Source of the DNA: Flavobacterium sp. 83
Lineage (GTDB): Bacteria; Bacteroidota; Bacteroidia; Flavobacteriales; Flavobacteriaceae
Direction: 5' to 3'
NCBI RefSeq assembly: GCF_000744835.1
Contig: NZ_JQMS01000001.1
Coordinates: 3,410,001-3,474,000 of the forward strand
Length of the DNA stretch: 64,000 nucleotides
This document shows, one piece after another, positions 35,190-44,737 of this stretch. Position numbers and translations under genes: made by a program. Every line of letters starts with the position of its first letter. Position 1 is the first letter of the stretch. The notes beneath the pieces are model-generated. The model saw only the letters and a list, made by a program, of their open reading frames with translations. It did not search any database and was not told the DNA's origin.

Positions 35190-36187
35190 ACCCGTTGGGT
35201 GCAATTAGATTATTTGTGTTTTAATATTGTTTATTGGTCTTTCAAAAATAAATTTATTAATGAATTGTACCAAAGTTAATGCTGTTATTTTAGCTAAAAT
35301 TCTTGTTTTAAAACCTTGAAAAGATTTAGCATAATTTCGTCTAATCATAAATTGATCACACAATTGAGAGAATAATGTCTCTATTCTTTTTCTTGATTTT
35401 CTAAATATGTAGGGTTGTTTTTTATACCCAATTTGATTGATTCTCATTGGAGTTTCTAATTTTATATTTGCTGTTTCAAACAAATCTAATTGTAATGGTG
35501 AAGACAAATAACCTCTATCTCCAAGAAGCACACAATCAGACATTTGATATTTTAAATCTTTTAATAAATGTACATCGTGAACACTTGCTTTTGTAATATC
35601 TATTGATTGAAAAACCCCAGAAACAGTACAAACTCCGTGAAGTTTGTAACCATAAAACCAAGAGTTTTGTGATGCACAAAAACCTTTATCTGGCGCAGTC
35701 TGAAAATCACCCTTACAAATTTTAATCCTATTATGACGAGCCATTTTACAAATCTCAAGTGGCATACTATCAACAACAAAATAGTTCTCAAATTCTGTGA
35801 ATTTTGAATATAAATGTTGTCTGATTTCTTCAGCAAAATGGAATAATTTTTTCCTTCTCTTATTATACTGACTTCGTTCAATTAGATTAGAAATTTGTCC
35901 ATTTTGCAACTGATTAAAAAATGAATTTTCACTGTCAATAGACATAAATTCAGATGTTAAACTTAAAGCAACTACTTCTAAATCAGACATTTTAAACTTT
36001 CTTCCAGCTCGAATTTCTGTATTAAATGCAATATTCAAAGAACTTATAACTTCTAAAACTCTAAAATAATTTTTTACTATATTTGACATAGATATTGGTT
36101 GTTTGACGACTTCAAGATACTGAATTTCAGTATCTTGACCAATATCTAATCAATATTTTTTACTTCAAATAATTACACCCAACGGGT
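35190..36187 (-). mobile_element. IS982-family insertion sequence, copy 2 (998 bp)
   Basis: Same ends and same length as copy 1, as far as can be read identical in sequence and orientation. It is flanked by a different 7-bp target duplication, TTAGATA (35183-35189 and 36188-36194), which shows that it inserted independently and was not made by a local duplication. Confidence 0.95.
35205..36089 (-). CDS. IS982-family transposase, copy 2
   Basis: A 294-residue protein identical in sequence to copy 1, with the same DDE-type motifs (VVDSMPLEICK, LLGDRGYLS, RIETLFSQL) and the same stop codon within the terminal repeat. Intact, so potentially active. Confidence 0.93.
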   Translation of the reverse strand: MSNIVKNYFRVLEVISSLNIAFNTEIRAGRKFKMSDLEVVALSLTSEFMSIDSENSFFNQLQNGQISNLIERSQYNKRRKKLFHFAEEIRQHLYSKFTEFENYFVVDSMPLEICKMARHNRIKICKGDFQTAPDKGFCASQNSWFYGYKLHGVCTVSGVFQSIDITKASVHDVHLLKDLKYQMSDCVLLGDRGYLSSPLQLDLFETANIKLETPMRINQIGYKKQPYIFRKSRKRIETLFSQLCDQFMIRRNYAKSFQGFKTRILAKITALTLVQFINKFIFERPINNIKTQII

Positions 36188-36202
36188 TTAGATATACTAT
36201 TT

Positions 36203-36237
36203 CACTAAAAAAAAGTGTTTAAATTAATAAACACTTT
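36203..36237 (-). terminator. Rho-independent terminator of the 1875-residue kinase gene
   Basis: Perfect 10-bp arms AAAGTGTTTA (36212-36221) and TAAACACTTT (36228-36237), followed on the minus strand by a T run (36207-36214 region). It lies 11 bp beyond the kinase stop codon. IS copy 2 is inserted just past it, so the terminator is undamaged. Confidence 0.85.
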
Positions 36238-36247
36238 CTATAAAAAC

Positions 36248-39200
36248 TTATTTTCGATCTAACCATTTAAGCAATATTTTTTCTAAATCCGTTTGAATAA
36301 TAGGTTTTGGCAAATAATCATTCATTCCTGCTTCCAGACATTTTTCTTTATCACCTATCATAATTCCGGCTGTTATAGCAATTATAGGAATATTTTTAGA
36401 ATCCTTCAATTTCCTAATTTCATCAGTAGCTTCATATCCATTTTTATTTGGCATTTGAATATCCATCAAAATTACATCAGGCCGTTCTTTAGTATATTGC
36501 TCTATAGCCTCATTTCCATCTTTTGCTTCAAAAATAGTACAATTAGAAACTATTCTTTTCACTAGAGTTTTTGCTAAAAGCATATTGATTTTATTATCCT
36601 CAACTATTAAAATCTTTTTATCTCTTAGAATATCAGTACTAATAAGTCCGTCATTATTGATTGTATCAGTAACAATTGAAGCTATATTTTTTTTATGATT
36701 TACTTTTTTAAATGTAACTATAAAGAAAAAATCACTTCCGTCACCATACTTACTTATTAACTCTAACTTACTGTCCATAAGCGCCAAAAGTTGATTTGAA
36801 ATTGCTAAACCAAGTCCGGTACCACCAAATTTTCGGTTTGTAGAATTATCTTCCTGAACAAATGAATTAAATATTTTTTCATTATTAACACCTTTTATTC
36901 CAATACCGGTGTCCTTGACGGAGAATTTTATGGTAGTTGAATTTTTTTCTAAACAAGGAATTTCATCTATATCTAAACGTATTTCTCCAAAATGGGTAAA
37001 CTTTATGGCATTACTCAATAGATTTACTATAATTTGTTTTAACCTTACAGAATCCGCCAAAATATATTGCGGTACTTTTTCATCAATATTAAGTGTTAAA
37101 TTTATCTTTTTTTGATTGGCTTGGTACTTAAACAAATCGATAACTTGGTTTGTCAATTTAAAAAGATTGACTTCTTCCATATCCAACTCTAATTTTCCCG
37201 ATTCGATTTTAGAGAAATCTAATACATCATTTACAATTTCCATTAATGAAGTTGCAGATTCATTGACTGTAGTCATATATTCTGCCTGATTCTTTTTCAG
37301 ATTGGATTTCATTAACAAATGAGTAAAACCGATAATACCGTTTAATGGAGTTCTAATCTCGTGACTCATATTCGCAAGAAAATCAGTCTTGGCTTTATTA
37401 GCCGCTTCCGCCTGTTCTTTTGCATTTATTAATTCCATTTCCATCATCTTTTGCTCTGTAATATCAATGAAACTAATTACAATTTCGAATATTTCACCGT
37501 TGGAATCTATTTCAGGGAAACCATTAATTAATAGCCAAACTCTATCATTTGTTTCAGGTCGGTTCACTCCAAGTCTAAAATTTTTAATTGCTTGTTTGCT
37601 TTTTAAAATTTGGTTTACTGGATAGTTCTCAATTAGCATCACTGAATTATCTTCATTTAAAAAACTCCAAGCCTCACTAATAGCCTTTTTGCCTTTCATC
37701 TGGCTATCCGTTAATCCTAGCAATTCAGATGCTTTTTGATTGTTAACGATAATAGAAGTATCCGGAGCGTGAACCACTATGCCAGCATCGAGATTATTCA
37801 TCAAACCGCGATAACGTTCTTCACTTTTCAGCAATGCATAATCTGATTCTTTCGCATTGGTTATATCTCTGGAAAGGCAGATAAAATGAATCTCGTGATC
37901 TTCACTTTCTTCCATGGGAGCTATTGAAAGTTCAAACCAGTGTAAACCACTTGGCAACTGCAATGAATATTGCCTTCCTGTAGAAAATCCTCTTTCAGCT
38001 GCTTCCCGTATTGCTGATAAACCTAAATTAGCAGCATCTGGTGGTAATACTTCTGAAAATTTTTTACCTACAAATACTTCGGCAGGCAAAGCCAATAAAT
38101 CATCTCGACGGGAATGATAGCTATAAATCCTGCCCTCTATATCAACTTCAAACATTAAATCAGGGATAGCTTCTAATACTGCCTCTAATTTTTTGTGCAT
38201 TTTCTTAAAGTTGTCTTCTGTCTGTTTTCGTTCACTTACATTTCGCACTATTGCTATGATACGCTCATCAATTAGCATTTTAGCCGTTATTTCTACAGGA
38301 ATCAATGATTGATTATTATGCAGCATTTTACGTTCAATTAAAACTTGCTCTCCACTGAGTAGCTCTTTAACCATTAAAGGTCTCGAATTAAGCTCATCAA
38401 TAGTATATAAATCTGTCATGTTTTTTGCGCAAAGTTCTTCTTTGCTATAGCCAAGCATCAAACAGGCACTTTCGTTTACCTCAAGTAAATTTCCTGAAAT
38501 ATCGTTAATAAAAATAGCATCTGAAGCTTGCTCTATAAGGCTGCGGTATTTTTCTTCACTATTAACAAGCTGTTCTTTTATATTTTTCAGTTCTGTAATT
38601 TCAGTCATGGAACTAATAAAACGCGTAGCTATTCCTGATTGATCTCTTATGATAACAGCACGGTCATAAAAATACCCATAACTTCCGTCTCCTTTTTGAA
38701 AACGAAATTCATCTGACCATATATTAGTAGTTCCTGCATATGTTTCCTCAAGCTTATTAACAACTCTTTCCTTATCATCCGGGTGAAGTCTCGATCTCCA
38801 TATCGCCTTACTATCGGCTGTGCTTGGGTCACCGGTACTCCCAAAATTAAACAGCTCTACAAATGCCTTATTATTCCAGCTTCGACCCGTCAACAAATCA
38901 ACTTCAGCTATTGCATCATTCGTTGCAAACGAAATCCTTTCAAATCGTTCGTTGATAATTTTAATTTTTTCTTCCGCTTTTTTTATTTCAGTAAGATCTA
39001 TTCCCATTCCTAACAGGCATTTTTTTCCTTTATATTCTATCGAATGAGAATTAATGTAATACGGGATTTTATTTTTTGTTTTAGTATAAAACTCAATTTC
39101 AATTCCAGGTAATTTACTTTCTGAGCTTTCTGATTTATATTCTAATACCGTTTTCATTCGTATTCTAACTTTTTCTTTTTCATCTCCATCAAAGAAATCA

Positions 39201-41875
39201 ACAGGACTCATTTGAGCAATTTCTTCTTTATTATATCCAGTGACATCTTCAAAGTTTTTATTCCATTTTAAAAATGTTCCAAATTCATCATAGAGATAAA
39301 AAACACCCGGAAGACTATTAATTATTGTTTCTGAAAGCTGCTTTTCTTTTAAAATTAAATCTCCCGCAATTTTACGATCTGTAATATCAGTTATCGTACC
39401 TACATAGCCCACAATCTCATTTTTTGTATTTTTCTCAGGAATAGCCTGCCCCATTACCCAAGCCGTTGAGCCATCTGGACGAACAAAACGATACTCTGAC
39501 AAGGAAATTTCTTGATTATACGTTGCACTTTCCCAACCATTAAATAATGTCTTCTTATCATCCTCATGAACAGCCGTAAGCCAGCCGTTTCCTAAAGCCT
39601 CCTCATAAGACAATCCTGAAATTTGACACCAACGGGGATTGACATAAGTAGTGAGTCCATTTGAATCCGTTCGAAAAATTCCTGTTGGAGACACTTCAGA
39701 AAGTGTATGATAGCGTTCTTCACTTTCAAAAACCGCCTCTTCTGCTTTTTTGCGTAAAGCTTCTTTCTCAAAAAACTCTAAGGCAAAAGTAACATCTCCA
39801 GTGGCTTCCTCTAGTAACGAAATTTCCTCTGCATCAAAAAAGTTTTTTTCCCCAGCATAAAAAGAAAAGACACCAACTACTTTCCCTAATTTTTTTATTG
39901 GTACTGCTATTGACGAAAGATAACCTCGCACTAAAGCCTCTTCCCTCCAGGGAGCCATGTATAAATCGTTTTCTATATCATTACAAACAACATATTGTTC
40001 CTTCCGGATTGCAGTGCCTATGGGACCTCTACCTTCTGGAATGTCTTCTATTGAAATTGACTTAATCATAGAAAGATAGCCTTTGTCTTCACCAGCAATC
40101 ATTTCTGGAATTACTTTTTTAGTATCTTCATTTACTAAACCAATCCAAGCCATTTTAAACATTCCAATATTCACGGCTATTGTACAAGCTTCTTTAAAAA
40201 GGGTCTGTTGGTCAGTCGTACGAGCAATCATCTGGTTCATCTGACTAATAAATAAATAAAGTCGATTGGCTTTAATGATTTTTTGTTCTACATTTTTTCT
40301 TTCAGTAATATCAGTGATAATACCATGACAAATTATTGTCCCCTCTGGTTCCATTACCGGCAGAGAATTTACTTCATGCCACAACATTCCCTTAGTTGGA
40401 TGAAAGTAACGGTATTCTCCTTTAAGAGGAACCATTTCAGATTTCGTTAAATTGATTTTTCCAATCATGAAATCCAAATCTTCGGGATGTATTAAAGAAA
40501 AAATTTTGTCTAAATCATTCTCAATCTCATCGTGTGAAAAACCATAAATTTCCTCGATAACATTACTGGCATATGGAAAGCTTAATGACCCATTTACATT
40601 TTGGCGCATCGAATAAATTAAGCCCGGGGAAGTAGCAGCAATCTTTGTAAACTTTTCTTTTTCTTCCCTCAAAGCTTCAATAACTTTTTTACTCTCAGTA
40701 ATATCTTTTACAAAACCCAGAAAACGATTTTCTGAAAGTTTTACCGCTTCAACTGACCACCACTTAATTTCTCCCTTTTTTTGAATTGCTTTAATCTCTT
40801 TTTTTGCAATTCCGGAATTTAAGAGATTTCTAAATTCCTTAAAATACTCTTCCTTAGACTCTACAGTTGACAAGTCCCCAAATCGCATTGTCAATAGTTC
40901 TTCTTTTGAATAACCTGTCAATAATGTTGCTGCATGGTTTACATCTAAGTAATTTCCCTTTTCATCCAAAACAAAAACTCCATCTGGTGCATTTTCTATG
41001 TAATTTTTAAATTTAGTATTACTTTCCTCTTCCAGTTTAATCTTATTCGCTTCTTCAATTTGTTTTTTTGTAGTAATATCTTGTGTATTACCTCTTATCG
41101 CATAAACATCTCCATTATCATCCAGTAAGGGAAAAACAGTTTCATTTAACCATTTTATTGTATTATTAATAAAAGAAGTTTTCCTTTCAAATTCAAATGG
41201 TTTTTTATCAATCATTAATTGACCAATTTGCTCTTCAAACAGCATCAAGACTTCCGATGAAAACCGATTTAAATATTCTTGATATAAATCTTGCCCTTCT
41301 TTTTTTTCAATTTCAAAAAGAACATATAATCCATCCGACCAAATTATTTTTTTAGTTTTTAAATTAAACTCCCAAGTACCAATTTTAGCAACTTTTTGAG
41401 CATGATTTAAAAGATTCTCACTTACGATTAGTTTTTCTTGTGTATTTCTTATCTCTGAAATATCTTTTCCAATGGCATAAATATTTTCCGGAGAAATAAG
41501 GTTTGCAGTCCATTGAATGGTTACAAATTCCCCGTTCTTTTTTAAAAATCTATTCTCATAATTTATTGAAGGTATACCTGTGGAAAGCCTTTCAATCTCT
41601 TTTAAGGACCTTTCAAAATCATCCGGATGTAAAAGATGGAGTAAAGAATTGTTAAGTAATTCTTCTTTTGAATAGCCTAAAATTGCAACAAAAGCGGGAT
41701 TAATCTCTTTGAAAAAAGCATCAATTCCTACCACACAAACTAAATCATCAGACTCTTGGATAAAAAACTTAAAACTAGCTAATGACTCTTCTTGTTTTTG
41801 TAAACGATCTATTTCTAACTCTTGGTTTTTCAATTTGTTCAGTAGATCGTTATATGTAGGTTCCGCTTCTTTCAT
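36248..41875 (-). CDS. Giant hybrid histidine kinase with about ten PAS domains and a GAF domain
   Basis: The 1875-residue protein has four PAS domains (about 30-530), a GAF domain (about 552-695, with GPIGTAI and [20 protein letters not shown]), six more PAS domains (about 710-1470), HisKA with H1505 in [12 protein letters not shown], HATPase (DTGIGI, GGTGLGL) and a receiver with D1805 in [12 protein letters not shown] cores such as LGYSKEELL and PAC ends such as GxxxDITERK are repeated. No membrane segments are seen, so it senses internal signals, possibly many at once. Its C-terminal 480 residues match the 712-residue kinase closely, indicating paralogy. No output regulator is adjacent. 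Confidence 0.93.
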   Translation of the reverse strand: MKEAEPTYNDLLNKLKNQELEIDRLQKQEESLASFKFFIQESDDLVCVVGIDAFFKEINPAFVAILGYSKEELLNNSLLHLLHPDDFERSLKEIERLSTGIPSINYENRFLKKNGEFVTIQWTANLISPENIYAIGKDISEIRNTQEKLIVSENLLNHAQKVAKIGTWEFNLKTKKIIWSDGLYVLFEIEKKEGQDLYQEYLNRFSSEVLMLFEEQIGQLMIDKKPFEFERKTSFINNTIKWLNETVFPLLDDNGDVYAIRGNTQDITTKKQIEEANKIKLEEESNTKFKNYIENAPDGVFVLDEKGNYLDVNHAATLLTGYSKEELLTMRFGDLSTVESKEEYFKEFRNLLNSGIAKKEIKAIQKKGEIKWWSVEAVKLSENRFLGFVKDITESKKVIEALREEKEKFTKIAATSPGLIYSMRQNVNGSLSFPYASNVIEEIYGFSHDEIENDLDKIFSLIHPEDLDFMIGKINLTKSEMVPLKGEYRYFHPTKGMLWHEVNSLPVMEPEGTIICHGIITDITERKNVEQKIIKANRLYLFISQMNQMIARTTDQQTLFKEACTIAVNIGMFKMAWIGLVNEDTKKVIPEMIAGEDKGYLSMIKSISIEDIPEGRGPIGTAIRKEQYVVCNDIENDLYMAPWREEALVRGYLSSIAVPIKKLGKVVGVFSFYAGEKNFFDAEEISLLEEATGDVTFALEFFEKEALRKKAEEAVFESEERYHTLSEVSPTGIFRTDSNGLTTYVNPRWCQISGLSYEEALGNGWLTAVHEDDKKTLFNGWESATYNQEISLSEYRFVRPDGSTAWVMGQAIPEKNTKNEIVGYVGTITDITDRKIAGDLILKEKQLSETIINSLPGVFYLYDEFGTFLKWNKNFEDVTGYNKEEIAQMSPVDFFDGDEKEKVRIRMKTVLEYKSESSESKLPGIEIEFYTKTKNKIPYYINSHSIEYKGKKCLLGMGIDLTEIKKAEEKIKIINERFERISFATNDAIAEVDLLTGRSWNNKAFVELFNFGSTGDPSTADSKAIWRSRLHPDDKERVVNKLEETYAGTTNIWSDEFRFQKGDGSYGYFYDRAVIIRDQSGIATRFISSMTEITELKNIKEQLVNSEEKYRSLIEQASDAIFINDISGNLLEVNESACLMLGYSKEELCAKNMTDLYTIDELNSRPLMVKELLSGEQVLIERKMLHNNQSLIPVEITAKMLIDERIIAIVRNVSERKQTEDNFKKMHKKLEAVLEAIPDLMFEVDIEGRIYSYHSRRDDLLALPAEVFVGKKFSEVLPPDAANLGLSAIREAAERGFSTGRQYSLQLPSGLHWFELSIAPMEESEDHEIHFICLSRDITNAKESDYALLKSEERYRGLMNNLDAGIVVHAPDTSIIVNNQKASELLGLTDSQMKGKKAISEAWSFLNEDNSVMLIENYPVNQILKSKQAIKNFRLGVNRPETNDRVWLLINGFPEIDSNGEIFEIVISFIDITEQKMMEMELINAKEQAEAANKAKTDFLANMSHEIRTPLNGIIGFTHLLMKSNLKKNQAEYMTTVNESATSLMEIVNDVLDFSKIESGKLELDMEEVNLFKLTNQVIDLFKYQANQKKINLTLNIDEKVPQYILADSVRLKQIIVNLLSNAIKFTHFGEIRLDIDEIPCLEKNSTTIKFSVKDTGIGIKGVNNEKIFNSFVQEDNSTNRKFGGTGLGLAISNQLLALMDSKLELISKYGDGSDFFFIVTFKKVNHKKNIASIVTDTINNDGLISTDILRDKKILIVEDNKINMLLAKTLVKRIVSNCTIFEAKDGNEAIEQYTKERPDVILMDIQMPNKNGYEATDEIRKLKDSKNIPIIAITAGIMIGDKEKCLEAGMNDYLPKPIIQTDLEKILLKWLDRK

Positions 41876-42007
41876 ACTCCTAAAATTTCATTATTTAGAA
41901 TTTTAAATGTAATAAAAATACCATAACAAATAAAATCAATTAATACAAAATATTATTTAAAAAAATCTATTTTATTTTTTTTTTAAATAATCAATCATTT
42001 TATCTAA

Positions 42008-42052
42008 TGTGACATTAGTTACTGACTACGCATTTTTCACAATTTACCTTTG
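42008..42052 (+). promoter_or_regulatory. Promoter of the TolC-RND efflux operon with Crp/Fnr-type operator
   Basis: The operator TGTGACATTAGTTACT (42008-42023) fits TGTRA-N6-TYAC. TACCTTTG (42045-42052) is a perfect -7 element. The operator centre (42015.5) is 36.5 bp before the end of TTTG, identical to the two sulfur-cluster promoters at 20.4 and 23.9 kb. No TTG is present at -33. Confidence 0.7.
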
Positions 42053-42075
42053 CTTCATCAATTAGAAAAAAAATT

Positions 42076-43389
42076 ATGAAGAAAATAAATTTAATACTGT
42101 TTTTAATCACATTTTCCATTTCGTTTGCGGGATTCAGTCAGGATACCTTACCTATTTCTAAGAAAAAAATTTGGCAAAAAGCTTCTGATAAAAACCTGCA
42201 AATAAAAATGGCCAATCAGGATTTCAAATCGGCACAAGCGGATTACAGACAATCCAATTCGTTATTCTTACCAAGCATTTCAGCTTCGCACACAGCGATT
42301 TCAACTACAAATCCATTAATGGCTTTTGGTTCTAAATTGAATCAGGAAATTTTAACGCAATCAGACTTCAATCCGGCTCTATTGAACAATCCGGCAAGGA
42401 CTAAAAATTTTGCCACCAAAATTGAAGTTTTACAACCTTTAATCAATGTAGACGGATTTTACGGAAGACAAGCCGCCAAGGCAAAAATGCAAGCTTTTCA
42501 ATTGCAGACAGAGCGCACTAAAGAATATTTGGAACTGGAAGTTAATAAAGCTTTCATGGAATTGCAATTGGGTTATAAAGCGGTAAAAGTTTTGGAAAAA
42601 GCCAACACCACTGCTGCAGCCAATCTGAAATTAATCGAAAATTATTTCAAACAAGGAATTCTTCAAAAAACCGATTTGCTTTCGGTGCAGGTTCGTGTCA
42701 ATGAAATCAAAAATCAGTTGCAATATGCCAAAAGTAATGTACAAAATGCTTCGGATTATTTGGGCTTTCTTTTAAATGAAGATACGGCGAATAAAGTCTA
42801 TAAACCCATCGAGGAATTGGAAAATACGATTGTGATTGGTAGCATCAACACCACAGTTTCAGCCAATAGAAAAGACATTCAAGCTATGGATAAATCATCC
42901 GAAGCTTACGCAAAAATGCTACAATCGAGCAAAATGAATTTCCTGCCAAGATTGAATGCTTTTGGAAGTTACGAATTATATGATGATACTTTTTTGGGAA
43001 CCAATGCCAAAGGATATTTAGTTGGTGCGCAACTATCATGGTCTGTTTTTGACGGGTATAAATCGATTGGTAAAATGGAAAAAGCCAAAGCCGATTTCCA
43101 AAAATCAGAAATAGAAAACCAACAATATAAATCCAAAAGCCAATTGGATTTAAACAAAACTAATCGCCAATTAAAAGATGCAGAGAACAAAGTCAATCTT
43201 TCCAAACTGGCTTTAGAACAATCACAAGAAGCCTACAGAATCCGAAGCAATCGCTTTACTCAAGGGCTGGAAAAAACAACAGATTTGTTGCAGGCAGAAA
43301 CCCAAATGTCCCAAAAAGAACTGGAATTGCTGCAAGCCGTTTTTGAGTACAATTTTACTCAGGAATATTTACAGTTTTTAACGAAGTAA
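42076..43389 (+). CDS. TolC-family outer-membrane efflux protein
   Basis: The 437-residue protein has a signal peptide (1-22, ending GFSQ) and two copies of the outer-membrane-efflux helical repeat, with long Gln/Lys-rich helices (e.g. FKSAQADYRQSNSLFLPSI and SQKELELLQAVFEYNFTQ). It forms the outer-membrane channel of the tripartite pump encoded downstream. It is the first gene of the operon and follows the Crp-type promoter. Confidence 0.9.
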   Translation: MKKINLILFLITFSISFAGFSQDTLPISKKKIWQKASDKNLQIKMANQDFKSAQADYRQSNSLFLPSISASHTAISTTNPLMAFGSKLNQEILTQSDFNPALLNNPARTKNFATKIEVLQPLINVDGFYGRQAAKAKMQAFQLQTERTKEYLELEVNKAFMELQLGYKAVKVLEKANTTAAANLKLIENYFKQGILQKTDLLSVQVRVNEIKNQLQYAKSNVQNASDYLGFLLNEDTANKVYKPIEELENTIVIGSINTTVSANRKDIQAMDKSSEAYAKMLQSSKMNFLPRLNAFGSYELYDDTFLGTNAKGYLVGAQLSWSVFDGYKSIGKMEKAKADFQKSEIENQQYKSKSQLDLNKTNRQLKDAENKVNLSKLALEQSQEAYRIRSNRFTQGLEKTTDLLQAETQMSQKELELLQAVFEYNFTQEYLQFLTK

Positions 43390-43391
43390 TC

Positions 43392-43440
43392 GAGAAGTGA
43401 GAAGTGAGAAGTGAGAAGTGAGAAGTGAGAAGTGAGAAGT
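43392..43440 (+). repeat. Seven tandem copies of a 7-bp repeat (GAGAAGT)
   Basis: Seven perfect GAGAAGT units lie between the TolC and HlyD genes, followed by a degenerate eighth (GAATAGT, 43441-43447). It starts 2 bp after the TolC stop and ends 41 bp before the next ATG. The purine-rich tract is a candidate for slipped-strand length change and could alter coupling between the two cistrons. Confidence 0.95.
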
Positions 43441-43481
43441 GAATAGTAATTGACGAAGTACAAATAATTAAAAAAACAGAT

Positions 43482-44561
43482 ATGAAAAAAATAATAGCAA
43501 TCCTTACAATATCAGCAGTTTTCTTATCCTCATGCGGAGGTGACAAAAAAGAACAAATCAAGGCCGAAACAGCAATTCCAGTAAAAGTAAGCGAAATTTC
43601 ATCCGATGATAATAGCCCGTTTGTGACAGCCAGCGGGAAAATAGAAGCCGAAAACAGTGCCAACCTAAGCACAAGAATGATGGGTTATGTCACTAAACTT
43701 CATGTACAGGTAGGACAAAAAGTAGGTGCAGGACAATTATTAGTGAGCATTAATAATACTGATTTGCAAGCCAAAAAAGCGCAAGTTGACGCCAGTATTC
43801 TTCAAGCCACTGCGGGTTACAATAATGCCAAAAAAGACTACGATCGTTTTGTGAATTTATACAAACAACAAAGTGCTTCCCAAAAAGAACTGGATGATAT
43901 GACGGCGCGTTACGAAATGGCAAAAGCCGGTTTAGAAGGTGCCAGACAAATGCGAAACGAAGTAATGGCGCAGTTTTCGTATTCGAATATTACAGCTCCA
44001 TTTTCAGGAACGGTGACCAATACTTTTGTAAAAGAAGGGGATATGGCAAATCCGGGAATGCCTTTAGTAAGTGTGGAAGGTGCTTCAAGATTGCAAGTAA
44101 CAGCTATGGTATCTGAAAATGATATTGCATCGATCAAAAAAGGAATGCCGGTAAATGTTTTAGTAAAATCATCTAATACAAAACTAACCGGAAAAGTGAA
44201 CGAAGTGAGTATTTCGGCTACAAATACCGGTGGACAATATTTGGTAAAAATCAATTTAGATAAAACCGATAATTCGGTGCTTTCAGGAATGTTTGTAAAT
44301 GTGCAATTTCCCATTGAAAACAAAACAAATGCTGTTCAAACCGACCGAGTTTTAGTGCCCGAAAGTGCTTTGATAAAACAAGGACAATTAACTGGAATTT
44401 ACACGATTGGCGAAGGGAATATTGCCATTTTAAGATGGTTACGAACAGGGAAAAACTTTGGAAATCAAGTCGAAATTTTATCAGGTTTATCAGCTAACGA
44501 GCAATATATAGTTTCGGGAGACGGAAAGTTATATAACGGAGCTTTGGTTCATATCCAGTAA
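43482..44561 (+). CDS. RND efflux periplasmic adaptor (HlyD/MFP family lipoprotein)
   Basis: The 359-residue protein begins with a lipoprotein signal (VFLSSCGG, lipidated Cys18). It contains the lipoyl halves around a helical hairpin (VGQKVGAGQLLVSINNTDL near 74-92; YSNITAPFSGTVTNTFVKEGD near 166-186), a beta-barrel and a membrane-proximal domain. It joins the TolC channel to the RND pump. Anchored in the inner membrane, facing the periplasm. Confidence 0.92.
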   Translation: MKKIIAILTISAVFLSSCGGDKKEQIKAETAIPVKVSEISSDDNSPFVTASGKIEAENSANLSTRMMGYVTKLHVQVGQKVGAGQLLVSINNTDLQAKKAQVDASILQATAGYNNAKKDYDRFVNLYKQQSASQKELDDMTARYEMAKAGLEGARQMRNEVMAQFSYSNITAPFSGTVTNTFVKEGDMANPGMPLVSVEGASRLQVTAMVSENDIASIKKGMPVNVLVKSSNTKLTGKVNEVSISATNTGGQYLVKINLDKTDNSVLSGMFVNVQFPIENKTNAVQTDRVLVPESALIKQGQLTGIYTIGEGNIAILRWLRTGKNFGNQVEILSGLSANEQYIVSGDGKLYNGALVHIQ

Positions 44562-44627
44562 AAAGTTGAAAAACAGAAAGACCAAAAAAGCGGCAAATTA
44601 TAAAATAAAAGTTCAATGTTAATTCCC

Positions 44628-44719
44628 GCGTGAGGGATTGAGGCGGCATCCTTTTGTGAAGCGTAGCGGAACAAAAGATACAGCCGAAAGCCCGACCCGA
44701 CCTTTTGGGAGGGTCACGC
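44628..44719 (+). repeat. Structured intergenic repeat, copy A
   Basis: A 92-bp GC-rich element bounded by GCGTGA (44628-44633) and its complement TCACGC (44714-44719). Inside are GGCATCCTTTTGT (start of an inner hairpin closing with ACAAAAG), the tandem CCCGACCCGAC and TTTTGGGAGGG. A 98-bp relative in the opposite orientation lies at 57935-58032. It fills most of the gap before the RND permease gene, ending 18 bp before its ATG. It encodes no protein. Confidence 0.85.
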
Positions 44720-44737
44720 CCAAATAAATAAAATATT

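Noticed and set aside
43392..43447. Short tandem repeats that might be a CRISPR array
   Set aside because: The unit is 7 bp without spacers; no cas genes are present.
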